Assembly: GCA_938743325.2 (NCBI GenBank)
Contig: OW568875.1
Span: 682,001 to 746,000, forward strand
Length of the DNA: 64,000 nt
Reading direction: 5' to 3'
From: Pycnococcus provasolii
Taxonomy: Eukaryota > Chlorophyta > Pseudoscourfieldiophyceae > Pseudoscourfieldiales > Pycnococcaceae
In this document: in pieces, positions 17,353 to 26,800 of the stretch
How positions within the stretch are numbered: the first letter of the stretch is position 1
Layout: every line of letters begins with the position of its first letter
Program-made: the position numbers and the translations under genes
The notes under the pieces: model-generated
Databases searched by the model: none
Told to the model about the DNA's origin: nothing
Seen by the model: the letters and a program-made list of their open reading frames with translations, nothing else

Positions 17353-18234
17353 ATGCCCACGTGTGTGGCGGTGCTCGACGGATGCGTGCTCCCCGTGTAC
17401 GAAACGCACGTCGGACCGAAATCGGGACTCGCGACGCAGGCGTTCGCGGGGAGACGCCTCGCGATGCACGTGGAGGAGCAGCCTTCGCCATCTGCCTCGG
17501 CGTCGGAGTTCGTCAAGGTGACTCTCCACGAAGACTGCTACGAAGGATACGCAAGCGCACAGGACCTCTCACGTCTCACGTCCGCCGACTCGGCGACTCC
17601 GTCGAACACGCCGGCCGCCACAGAAGGACGCAGCAACGCCGCCTCGTCAGCCACGGACTACGCACTCCAACTTGCACGCGCGTGTAAGGGATACCTGTGG
17701 GGAGGATGCGCGTCGGCAGAGCTCGGACTCGACTGCTCAGGACTCGTGCAGCTGGCGTACGCCAAAGGCGCGGGGTGGTGGATACCCCGTGACGCCTGGA
17801 TGCAAGAAAAGTACTGCACACCCGTGGCAAGGAAAGACGTGCAACGTGGCGACCTTGTATTTTTTGGGAGCAAGGAACGCGCAACGCACGTCGCATTCGT
17901 CGTGAGTTGCGAAGATGCTGCTAGCTTAAGCCTCCCCACAAACGACGCGGCGGCGTTGTATTACCTCCACTGCTCCGGCTATGACATGGGAAGAGGGGGG
18001 TGTGGCGTTGACCTCCTGCTCTTCGACGAAAACGGCGGCAGTTCGACAACCACCACACCACCCGTGGGCGCTTCGTTGGGAAGCCTAGGCATTGGAAAGC
18101 CTGGATGGAGTCGCAGTGACGCCACCGCGCACTCGGACGACAGCCTAGGCGGCGTCGCGCAGCGATATGCACGCGTGTGGCGCGGCTTTGGAAGAATTGA
18201 GAAACGTCTTCCGCCAAACACGCGTCTTTGGTGA
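17353..18234 (+). CDS. NlpC/P60-family cysteine peptidase with SH3b-like N terminus
   Basis: This 293-aa protein starts at the first ATG. Residues about 105-215 form an NlpC/P60 domain: LWGGCASAELGLDCSGLVQ with the catalytic Cys at about 128, PRDAWMQ, RGDLVFFG, and THVAFVV with the catalytic His at about 179; a further His in YYLHCSG may complete the triad. The N-terminal 80 residues resemble the bacterial SH3 domain of gamma-D-glutamyl-diamino-acid endopeptidases (YEGYASAQDL). In bacteria these enzymes cut peptidoglycan stem peptides. No signal peptide is evident, so a cytosolic or digestive role is possible. The family is mainly bacterial, so ancient lateral transfer is likely, though codon use and GC match the host. 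The stop lies 48 bp from the convergent GT61 gene. Confidence 0.85.
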   Translation: MPTCVAVLDGCVLPVYETHVGPKSGLATQAFAGRRLAMHVEEQPSPSASASEFVKVTLHEDCYEGYASAQDLSRLTSADSATPSNTPAATEGRSNAASSATDYALQLARACKGYLWGGCASAELGLDCSGLVQLAYAKGAGWWIPRDAWMQEKYCTPVARKDVQRGDLVFFGSKERATHVAFVVSCEDAASLSLPTNDAAALYYLHCSGYDMGRGGCGVDLLLFDENGGSSTTTTPPVGASLGSLGIGKPGWSRSDATAHSDDSLGGVAQRYARVWRGFGRIEKRLPPNTRLW

Positions 18235-18282
18235 TGAGTGTATGGTCCTGTTACTCTATTACTGTATTATTTAAAAAGTAAT

Positions 18283-20673
18283 TCACCATCTCACTGACGC
18301 ACATTCCTCGTCGTCTGCGGTGGATGATGTCTCGTACTTCTCGCGCAGGTGCTTCAAGTGCGCACTTCCATCGCCCGTGCCACGCAGGGCGCGCCATCCC
18401 AGCACAAGGGCCGGGGCGCGTGCACCAGCAGCCGAGAGAGCCACGCTCTTGCCCACGCTCAAGTCGTCGTCGCTCGACAGGCTTGCACCCATCGGGTCGT
18501 GCGGCGAGCGAGGTCGGATCTGAAGATTTCCTGCAGAGGAAAGTAGTGAGGGAGCGCCGTACCTCAGCACAACGTGCGTGTGCGAGGCGACACCTCCTAG
18601 CTTGCTAATGCCTCGGCTAGCAACCTCGAACATCAAGGCGTCGGCAAACTTCACCGCAAGATGCGGCGAGCTCACGTACAGCTGGCTAGCTGGCGGCGCA
18701 ATGCCAGACCCGATGAGCAGGCGGTGTCTGCCGTAGATGCGTTGAACGCCTTTCCCCACACCTCTCATGCGGTGCGCGCTGACGCCGAGAGTCATCGCGT
18801 CCTCGAAGGAGTACGTCGCATTTAAGATTTCGCCGTCTGGCAAGGCGGCATGCACGCTTCCCTGCACCAGAACGTCCGCGGGATCGAGAGCAATCACAAC
18901 CGTGGAGGGCTGAATGTCGGGTGGCAGCTCCGCCGCCAAGGCTGCAAGTTGGCGCGCTGCGGCAAGCGCCACCAGAGGTGCCGTACGCATCTGATCAGCT
19001 GCGGACATGCGCCCGAACGCCGCCCCAACGTCGCCCTCAAGCTCGACAGCTGAGATGCGCGACTTTGCCGGCCCACATAGCATGCTCGATTTGCCTGCTT
19101 TGTCGAGCAGGCTACCCAGCCGCGCTTCCCCGGCGTCCGGTGGAACGATAACGAGAACGTGCCAGGACGATGGCGCGAGTGACAGAGATGCCAAAAATGC
19201 CGACCATTCGCTCGCGTCGACGTCGGCATCCACAAGCGCGTTTGCAACCAGCAACGTCGTCGTCGTCGTCGTGCTGCTCCCCAGAACGTCGTCTGCGATG
19301 GACACGATTCGATTCAACGGCACGATGTGTCGTTGTCGACGCCTCGCGCGTCCTCCTCCTCCTCCTCCTCCTCCTCTGCGAAGCCTGTCGTTAGTGGCCC
19401 ACGCATTTTCCACCGAGCCGCCAATCGCGCGAGCAAGCTCCACTGGGATGGCTACAGATGCCGGTGGTGGCACGAAGCGCAGCACGAATGCATCCTTGTC
19501 TCCCCAAAGAAAGCGGCATCCAATGGGCGTGCGTCCAAGCCAGCGTGTACCCTTGGATCCGTTCCACGTCATGTCCTCGGGGCACGCGGCACCAAACCTG
19601 CGCGCGGTATTCACGACGAGAAGGTTGACCGCGCGCATGGCGGCGGCAATGTCGTGCGGTGCAAAGGCGTGGTCCGCGTGCCGGAACTCGTGCGGGTTGG
19701 CGACGCGCCACGCATCCTCCGCCTGCACGACGAAGTAGTGCACGCCAACCGCCTTGGCAATGTTGCGATATCCCGCGTCGAGCCACCCGTACGGCGCAAT
19801 CTCCACGACGGCTGCTTCCGGCCTGAGGAACATGGTGTATGCGAAAGCGGAGCCGTGCACGCCGACGAGGACGTCGGCCGCTTGCAGCAGCTTAAGGCGC
19901 TGCTTCATGGGCAGGTTAACGAGCTTCGTGACAGACACACGGCACGCGGAGTGCTCTCTCACCGTTTCGAGAAGCTTGTTCGCGTTCACCGCACGCCTGC
20001 GTCCTTCTCGGTGCACGAAGAGCAGCACACACCCGCCTCGTCTCTTGCTTGCGGGTGGCAGCTCCCGTTTACCGAGCACGGCGTCCACGGTGGCTCTTGC
20101 GATGACGCGCACCCAAGCAAGTCGTGTCCACGCCTCCTCCGCCGCCAACGGGTCTTTAGCCGCCACCTCGTAGTGCAAGCTCCACCTTCCGTTCGGCGCG
20201 TAGTTCCACGGAAGCGGCATCGTGTCAAACCTCTTCGTTGAGCACCTCAGCTCGCACGCGCTTTGCCTCCCTTCGACGTGCTTCCCGTTGTGGTAGATGC
20301 GCGTGACGGCGCCCGCGCCGTCGTACACGGCATCCTCCTGTTCCGGCCCGTGCCCATCGTTGAACACGACCGCCCAGTTGCTGAGGGGCAGATTCCGTGC
20401 GTCCTCCTGCTCTTTGATGTGCAAGAGAGGGTGTGCGTCGCGTTCGCCGCCGTGTGCTTCTCTGTAGATTTCTCTGAGAGCGACGCCGAGGTCTGCGAAC
20501 ATCGTGTGGTACAAGTTCGGGTGCTGCGGCATGAATCTGTTAATGTAGAGGCACGACTCCGCGACGCACGCCGCATTTGCGTTTCCCGTGAAGAGCAGCG
20601 CGGACACGTGAGTGAGCGTGACGGCCGCAAGCGTGCACGTCACGCGCAACGCGCGAGCACTCATGCGAGGCAT
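18283..20673 (-). CDS. GT61-family glycosyltransferase with a second C-terminal domain
   Basis: This 796-aa protein has an N-terminal signal peptide or anchor (ALRVTCTLAAVTLTHVSALL). Residues about 150-330 carry the GT61 (DUF563) signature: LLFVHREGRRRAVN, LPMKQRLKLLQAADVLVGVH, GSAFAYTMFLRPEAAVVEIA and YRNIAKAVGVHYFVV. GT61 includes plant xylosyl/arabinosyltransferases and EOGT, acting in the Golgi or ER. Residues about 460-690 look like a second, GT-A-like region: TVVIALDPADVLVQG resembles a strand followed by a degenerate DxD site, and LLIGSGIAPP a later active-site loop. The second part is inference; a single long protein is certain from the uninterrupted frame. A second ATG is at 20664. 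ATCGGGGTTC sits 33-42 nt upstream of the start on the sense strand. Confidence 0.8.
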   Translation of the reverse strand: MPRMSARALRVTCTLAAVTLTHVSALLFTGNANAACVAESCLYINRFMPQHPNLYHTMFADLGVALREIYREAHGGERDAHPLLHIKEQEDARNLPLSNWAVVFNDGHGPEQEDAVYDGAGAVTRIYHNGKHVEGRQSACELRCSTKRFDTMPLPWNYAPNGRWSLHYEVAAKDPLAAEEAWTRLAWVRVIARATVDAVLGKRELPPASKRRGGCVLLFVHREGRRRAVNANKLLETVREHSACRVSVTKLVNLPMKQRLKLLQAADVLVGVHGSAFAYTMFLRPEAAVVEIAPYGWLDAGYRNIAKAVGVHYFVVQAEDAWRVANPHEFRHADHAFAPHDIAAAMRAVNLLVVNTARRFGAACPEDMTWNGSKGTRWLGRTPIGCRFLWGDKDAFVLRFVPPPASVAIPVELARAIGGSVENAWATNDRLRRGGGGGGGGRARRRQRHIVPLNRIVSIADDVLGSSTTTTTTLLVANALVDADVDASEWSAFLASLSLAPSSWHVLVIVPPDAGEARLGSLLDKAGKSSMLCGPAKSRISAVELEGDVGAAFGRMSAADQMRTAPLVALAAARQLAALAAELPPDIQPSTVVIALDPADVLVQGSVHAALPDGEILNATYSFEDAMTLGVSAHRMRGVGKGVQRIYGRHRLLIGSGIAPPASQLYVSSPHLAVKFADALMFEVASRGISKLGGVASHTHVVLRYGAPSLLSSAGNLQIRPRSPHDPMGASLSSDDDLSVGKSVALSAAGARAPALVLGWRALRGTGDGSAHLKHLREKYETSSTADDEECASVRW

Positions 20674-20864
20674 TGAGATGGGGTGAAACGTGGCCGGTTT
20701 TCTGAGAACCCCGATTACACCTTAGGCCGAAGAAGCTTCACTTCCTTCCTGCTTCCTTCCGTTACCGCGGCTGCCGGAGGGCCTCCAGGGGCCCGGGCCC
20801 GAGGGGGGGCGGAATCTTAGCATCTTGCCCGTGGCGCCGGACGGCCGTCAGTGGCGAGGCTGGG

Positions 20865-21516
20865 TCATGGCGGGCGCCGCCAGGTGCATAGCACATGTTT
20901 GTGTCGTGAGTGTGTGTGTGTGCGGTGCTGGGCAGTTTGCGTTTTGGCAGCGTCGTTGAAGGTGTTGCGTATGAAGTTCTCCTCTAGGTCCGTGATCGTA
21001 GTCGGTTCGCTACTTACCCGCTTTCTCTACGACGAGGTAAGCTCGCATAGATAGCTTCTACTTCCATACGTTCGACCGCGTCAAGTAGGAAGGCTTCCTC
21101 CGCAAGATTCGGTTTAGCACTTTAGCGGCTTTGCGTCAAAAATATGGCGCTTCAACCGAGAAGGCCAATGAATGTCCAAAAAAGAAAAGACGCACCTCTT
21201 TCCACTCCTTCAACCCCTCGTCACTGCCCACCGCCGCGCGGTAGTACGCGTCATAGGCGCGCTCCTCCTCAAGCCGCGCCTCTTTCGCGCTGGACCAATC
21301 CCACACCTCCTTAACAACGCGCGCCTGTGAGATACGCGCGGCGTCGGCACTCCTCTTTTGACGAGGAGGCGGCGGAGGAGGCGGAAGCGCGCTGGGCGGA
21401 GGCACCTTTGGCGGCGGCGGCGGCGGCGGCGGCGGCGGAGTTGCGTGCGCCTCCGGAGGCGACTTTGCGCCGTTCGACATAAGGGAAAGCCTAAGTCGAC
21501 AAAGTTTGGACGCCAT
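20865..21516 (-). CDS. Small proline-rich hypothetical protein, two exons (inferred)
   Basis: I do not recognise the family. Exon 1 (21516-21196) begins with MASKLCRLRLSLMSNG, a possible mitochondrial presequence, then two polyproline tracts, then a helical charged part (VKEVWDWSSAKEARLEEERA, YDAYYRAAV, LKEWKE). A GTGCGT donor follows at 21195 in phase 0. A TCGTAG acceptor at 21027 would open exon 2 (21026-20865), giving RKRVSSEPTTITDLEENFIR and continuing NTFNDAAKT, which is protein-like and stays in frame to a TGA. The spliced product is 160 aa. Without splicing, exon 1 runs to a stop near 21136 through a Phe-rich tail. The exon 2 tail is His/Thr-rich because of a CA repeat, so the true 3' end may differ. 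It is divergent from the RWP-RK gene. Confidence 0.42.
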
Positions 21517-22212
21517 CTCTCGGAACTCGTTCAGCAGTTGCGTTCCAGAGCGTATCCCGGGCCCCCCGAGGACTAAGAAGGCGGAAAAGTGCGGGACACG
21601 AAAGTGTGACACGCGCCCCTTGCTTGTTTGCGTGGATGAGAAAGGACGTTTTTAATTAATGAATCCGGAAGGGGGAGGGGAGGGGGAAGGGAATTCATTT
21701 CCTTCCGACGTCACACGTGGACTTGCCCTTGATTGGAAAAGCAAAGGCGAAGGCCAAGGCAAAAAAGCGCACGCACAGTACAGGATTCCGGAGTCAGATA
21801 TTCCCTCCCTTTTGTTTTTCCCTCCCTCTTCATCACGTCCCATCCCATCACGTCCCATCACATCACACGTCGCCTTCACCTTCACCTTCTTGGCTTGGCT
21901 TGTGATCCTCCCTCGTTCATTCACTCATCCGTTTCGGCATCACCTTCTCCTTCTCTTAAGGTCTTAAGCTCGTTCCTCCTTCTTCTGCTTCTTGTTGTTG
22001 TTAAGGGACCTCGTCTTAAGCGGTGTGTGTGTGTGTGTGTGTGTGTGTGCTCTGGATTTTCTGGATTTTCTGGATTTTCTCTTGTCAGATTGTCCTCTCA
22101 GTCACCTTGTCACCTTGTCACCTTGTCACCTGGTTGGCTGTTGCGTCTTGCTTGTTGGCTCTTTTGGGCGGGCTTGTTGGTATTGTTCGTTGGGGCCGTG
22201 TGCTTGTGCTTG
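21517..22212. other. Divergent promoter region upstream of the RWP-RK gene
   Basis: No supported gene. Holds a chain of short tandem repeats on the RWP-RK side: CATCACGTCCCATC-type units (about 21830-21870), a GT microsatellite (22023-22049), three copies of a CTGGATTTT nonamer (about 22051-22080) and three to four copies of CACCTTGT (22102-22130). Upstream in-frame extension of the RWP-RK frame through these repeats uses only a TTG start. Confidence 0.55.
22023..22130 (+). repeat. Cluster of three simple tandem repeats
   Basis: GT dinucleotides at 22023-22049, then three CTGGATTTT units, then repeated CACCTTGT units to 22130. They lie 80-190 bp upstream of the RWP-RK start codon, probably in its 5' UTR or promoter. 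Confidence 0.9.
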
Positions 22213-23820
22213 ATGATGGCGGCGACTGGAACAAGGATCAACCTTGGAGGTGACGAGGAGGAGGCACGTCGTGATGAACATGACGACGTCCTTCTCCCCA
22301 CCCTTCCAGCAGAAGCGGAACCGCCACCGCCTCCGTCACTCGGAGGGCCTCCGACGACGATGACGACGACGACGACGACGATGGCGGCGCTAAGGACGAC
22401 CGGCCTCGCTGGAGCGTCAGCGGAGACTCCACTCGCGCTCGTGGGGGGACTCGCGCCTGACGACGCCTCCGTCTCGCCGTACGCGAGCGTGTTCGTCGTT
22501 GAGACGGACCAACGAACGGCGCAGCTTTTTCAATCAAGCGTGTCCTTCGAACTCAGGGCGATCGCTGACCTCGGAATCCGAGACGCGAACTCATCAGTGC
22601 AAGAATGTGCCAAGCCAGGCGTGACGGGACTCGTGCTGTATGAAAGGACGGGAAACAACCTTCTGGGAGTCTGGGAGAGCGACGGCGCGTTCGTGCGTGA
22701 GAAAGCCACGTCGCACATACGATTCCGCCTCACGCTCAGAGCACCAAAAATCACGCCACCCGAGGCGATCAGGGTACGACTGCAGCAGCAGCACGAACTA
22801 CCTCTACGACTTGATAAGAACGACAGCCGTCGCGTGATGGAGCCGCTGTTCCGTGCAGCTTGGATGGAAACGCTAACAAGCCTATTCGTACACAATCTCG
22901 AGGAGGCGGCGCAACGTCTGCGCATGAGTGTGACGTCGCTCAAGCGAGTGTGCCGCGAGAACGGAATACCGCGCTGGCCGTCGCGTACCATAAAGAAACA
23001 ACAGCGAGCTCAGCAGCAGCAGCCGCAGCCGCAGCACCACCACCACCATAATCCCCACCATAACCAACAACAGCATCAACATCAACAGCAGCGGGATCCT
23101 CTCAGCACCACGCTTGCATTAAATTGGACGAAGACGCGAGCGCGAACATTGACATCTCGAGCTCGTCGAAGCGCGAGTTCTATCATGAAAGCTTTCTTCG
23201 TGTGCACAACGGCGCTCACGGATAATGATGAGGAGGATGCACTGCAAGCACGCGCACATCGAACTCAGAACGACGAAGCCAGCGGCGGCGACGGCAATGT
23301 TGGTGGCACCTCATCTGGCAAACCTAAAGGTGCAACAGTTCATAACAATGCTTTTCTTGCCAACATGGAATCGAGCGAGCAGCACGGACAGCTGGTACAT
23401 GTGCCAAACGACATGGCGGCTGCTGCTGCTTTCGTAGCCCCGACGACGACGACGACGACAACGCCGCCAATGGCAGCAAGGGCATTCTATGGCGACATGA
23501 CAGCAGGAGCAGATACGGTGACTGAAACGCCGAACCCGCAGAAAGCTTCTGCAGCCCTAAACATGTTCAAAAGCAAAGAAGCTGTCGATGGCACCACACC
23601 TGCCGCGACCGTGACGGAGAGTCCGCTGAGACGACGCGCGGCACTGCAACTGCTTGCAATTAGCGGCTCGCCAGTCGTGCCACCAGTCTCCCCGCTTGGA
23701 GTGGAAACGTCGTCGCCGCTGCTCCCGCCGCACAAGAGGAGGCGCGCAAGGCAACTGGGCGTGTACGACGACACCAACGATGACGGCATCGATACGGACA
23801 CGGTCGCGAACGAATCTTGA
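22213..23820 (+). CDS. RWP-RK domain transcription factor
   Basis: This 535-aa protein starts at the first of two adjacent ATGs (22213, 22216). Residues about 222-261 form an RWP-RK domain: LFVHNLEEAAQRLRMSVTSL, KRVCRENGIPRWPSR and TIKK. The family consensus ends RWPxRK; here the last position is Thr, so it reads RWPSRT. RWP-RK proteins bind DNA and control nitrogen responses or gamete/egg-cell fate in green plants and algae. The region before it (about 75-215) has a beta-rich pattern (VTGLVLYERTGNNLLGVWES) as in other NLP/RKD proteins of unknown role. After it come Gln/His-rich, Asp/Thr-rich and basic (PHKRRRARQ) tracts, the last a possible nuclear signal. The gene ends 67 bp from the convergent APC1 gene. 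Confidence 0.85.
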   Translation: MMAATGTRINLGGDEEEARRDEHDDVLLPTLPAEAEPPPPPSLGGPPTTMTTTTTTMAALRTTGLAGASAETPLALVGGLAPDDASVSPYASVFVVETDQRTAQLFQSSVSFELRAIADLGIRDANSSVQECAKPGVTGLVLYERTGNNLLGVWESDGAFVREKATSHIRFRLTLRAPKITPPEAIRVRLQQQHELPLRLDKNDSRRVMEPLFRAAWMETLTSLFVHNLEEAAQRLRMSVTSLKRVCRENGIPRWPSRTIKKQQRAQQQQPQPQHHHHHNPHHNQQQHQHQQQRDPLSTTLALNWTKTRARTLTSRARRSASSIMKAFFVCTTALTDNDEEDALQARAHRTQNDEASGGDGNVGGTSSGKPKGATVHNNAFLANMESSEQHGQLVHVPNDMAAAAAFVAPTTTTTTTPPMAARAFYGDMTAGADTVTETPNPQKASAALNMFKSKEAVDGTTPAATVTESPLRRRAALQLLAISGSPVVPPVSPLGVETSSPLLPPHKRRRARQLGVYDDTNDDGIDTDTVANES

Positions 23821-23874
23821 ACTTATTCTTTTTGTTGCTCAAATTTATTTCATTCTTTTTTTGTTGAACTTTTG

Positions 23875-23879
23875 TTACA
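23875..23879 (-). terminator. TGTAA poly(A) signal of APC1
   Basis: TGTAA on the minus strand, 8 nt after the APC1 stop codon, in the 67-bp gap to the RWP-RK gene. Confidence 0.55.
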
Positions 23880-23887
23880 AAATTAAT

Positions 23888-26800
23888 TCATACCGCCAAC
23901 ATGGCGAGCAAACCTTCCGGCTCCGTTTCGGGGAACGTGCGTAGCAGTTGCAGCGGATCGCCTCCGGAGGAACGTTTCGCGGCGGCAATCTCGGCCGTGC
24001 TCGGTAATCGACACACGCTCGCAAATGCACCCGCGAGTGCAGCAGCCGCGCTATCCGCAGCCGAGCTGGCTGACGAAGCGTGCGGAGTTGCGCCTCGCTC
24101 GAAGCTGACGTGCCAGAGCGCCTGCAGAGCTTCCGCGGGCAATAGTGGCACCAACAGCGGACTGTTGGCGTCATCCAGCAATTGGGAGTGCCTCTGCCAT
24201 GCCGCGGCGAGCGGTCCGGAGTACAGAGATCGCACTGCTGCAAGCATCCACATGCCAAGGGCCAGACTACCTCCACTCGTGTCTGCACGAGCACCGCCGC
24301 CGATTTTAGCCGACATTGCCGCCTCAGCCGCCTCGCGCGCATGCGAAAAAAGAGATAGCGCGGGAAGTATGGCAGCCGGAACGCCGAGGCGAACGCTGCG
24401 CCGAAGCAAGCAGCGGTGTAGGGCAGCCATGTGGCGCATCTCCCCCGCGAGTGCATCGCCACCGCTGCCACGTGCAGCCAAGAGCATGCGCGAGAATGGG
24501 AGCGCGCCGTCAAAGACATCGTCGCCGCACAAAAGGCGCGACATTGCAGACACCTCAGGATCATCGCCGAGAAAGGGGGCTAACTCGTCCGCGAGCATGG
24601 AATCTGACGCCTTGGAATGCGACGACGACGGCGACGTGGACATTTTATCGCCCACGGTAGCACGTGCGTCTGCCCAGCCAAGAACCGCGGGGGCAAGTCC
24701 AAGGCTTGGCAGAACGCGAGAGGATGCTGCGCGAACGCCAAGCGGATCCTCCTCGAAGCCGCACTGCCCCGGCGCTTTCTTCACCACCACCACGCGGGGT
24801 GCCTGGGCAAAGCAAGCAGCCGCTGCAGCCTGCGTAGACGGCCGCAGCGTCCGCGCGAGATGCCGCGGACCATTCACGCGCAGCTCCACGAGGTGCTCTG
24901 GAAGAAGGCACGGGGCCAGCAGGCGAGTGCGCGTGTAAGTGACGCCACCGTCATCAGATGGCTTGCCACTGGTGACACTCACAGCCTCCATCTGCGCCAT
25001 GCACGGCTGACCCGAAGCGGCGTCCTTCGCCTCCACACCACGCGGCTGGCTCGCAAGCACGTACATGTGTCGTAGCGCCTGCAAATGGTATCGATTGTCC
25101 CCACTGTGCTGGGGAAGACGCGGGTACAAAGCGACGAGCAAGCTTGCCGTGCACATATCCGTCGTGCCAAACGCCCACATGCCACCTCCAAGGAAGAGGA
25201 ATCCAATCGCGGTATTCACCGCGAGGTGTGAGCCGTATCCCATCGTCGCTCCGGTGGGCGAAGCTAAGGTTGGCGCCTCAGAGCGAGCCTCCGACGCCGA
25301 CGCAAGGACGCTGCCCGTGGGAAGAAGCGTATGCGCGGCGTAGTCCGTGGGCAGCTTGGAGGAGACTGCCGCCGATCCCTTCGTCGCCGTCGAATTGCCG
25401 CGGCCCATCGCGTGCGATGAGCGCAGCTGCCCAAGAATGGCGGCAGCCTCTGCGGCACCGCCAGCATGGTCGCGCGAGCGCAGCGCACGAAGCAACCGGA
25501 GTGCACGAAGGTCGCCCGTCCCAGAAAGGATCGCACCAAGCGCGAGGCAGCAGCAGTCCACCGCCTCCTCTAGACTGCGTGCATCGGGAAGTCCGAGCGC
25601 GCTCGCGAGCGCCTCGCCACGTGCGGTGCATCCTGCGTGGCGTCGCAGTTTGGCCCTCGAGGCATGCGCACGCTGGCTGAAGGTGAGGAGCGCGAACAGG
25701 ACACGCTCCACCGCGGCTGCCGGTTCAGGGAGAGCCGTGCCCGCGAATCGGATGCCCAAGCAAAGCGCGTTGCCAGCAAGGCTTGCCACCTCCGCCGCAC
25801 AGCAAGCCTCCCGATCGACGCCACGAATTTCAGCGTCGTCGAGCCTAGCATCGCTGCCCCATGTCGCGTGCGTTGGCACACCCGTCTCAGAGTAGAAGTC
25901 CTCATCGGGAGGCGGCTTGGTGCTGAGAGGATCTCTCAAGACGCAGGCGTGGAGTGACCCGCGTGCAATCGCGGGAACCTGCTCATGGACCCAGCGCAAC
26001 GTGGGCGAAACGCCATGCCAGTCGACAAGTCCTCTGCACAGTGCACGGAGCAAAATTGCATTTGGACGAAGCTGGGTAAGGTCGTGGTGCGATTCCGGGG
26101 CGCGAAGGACGTGAAGCACACGAGCATCCGCCGTCTTCAGGAACGCGAGTGTGATGGCCACTACGCAGCCCGGGATCAATTCAGGGCTGGGGCCCGTTGC
26201 CATCTCCAGGCGAAGTCCAGATGCGGAAAACGCTGCGCCAGGGTGAGCTCCAGCATGGCTAGCGACGCCACCCGCCGACGCAGAAGCGCTAGAACCCGCG
26301 CCATGCGAATCGCTCGCCACGCCCATGGGAGTTGCGGCATCGGCGGGATCTGAGTGGCTTAGCACGTGAGTGCCATCGGCACCAAAGTCACCGTCAAAGT
26401 CTCCGCGGCGCGCTGCGGCACCGAGTGCCGCCACGGATGCGATGGATGCCAGGCCCGCGCCATTGAGACCTCCACCCGCGCCGCCCAGACCGGCGGCACC
26501 TCCACCCGCGCCGGCGCCAGCACCAGCTGTGATCGTAGACATGAGAGTTGCGCTTCCGCTCGTGCTTGAATAGGCTGAGTAGAGTCCACCCGCTGCATTA
26601 TTTCCGGGTCGGAGCACGCCCTTGCCGCCGTAGGCGCCCACAGCCGCTGCGGCGCCGCCGAGACGACCGGAATCCGGGCTTCCGCATGCGGCGAAGAGCA
26701 TTTGGTCCAGCCCGAGATGCCTCAAGCCTCCCGCGGCATTGCCCTTGCCCAGCACAACGAGGCCAAGTGCGAAGCCCGCGCATAGGCTGCGCCCCTCTCG

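Noticed and set aside
20971-21054. Small plus-strand exon ending at a GAG|GTAAGC donor
   Set aside because: No downstream exon or homology could be found, and the same DNA fits better as exon 2 of the minus-strand proline-rich gene.
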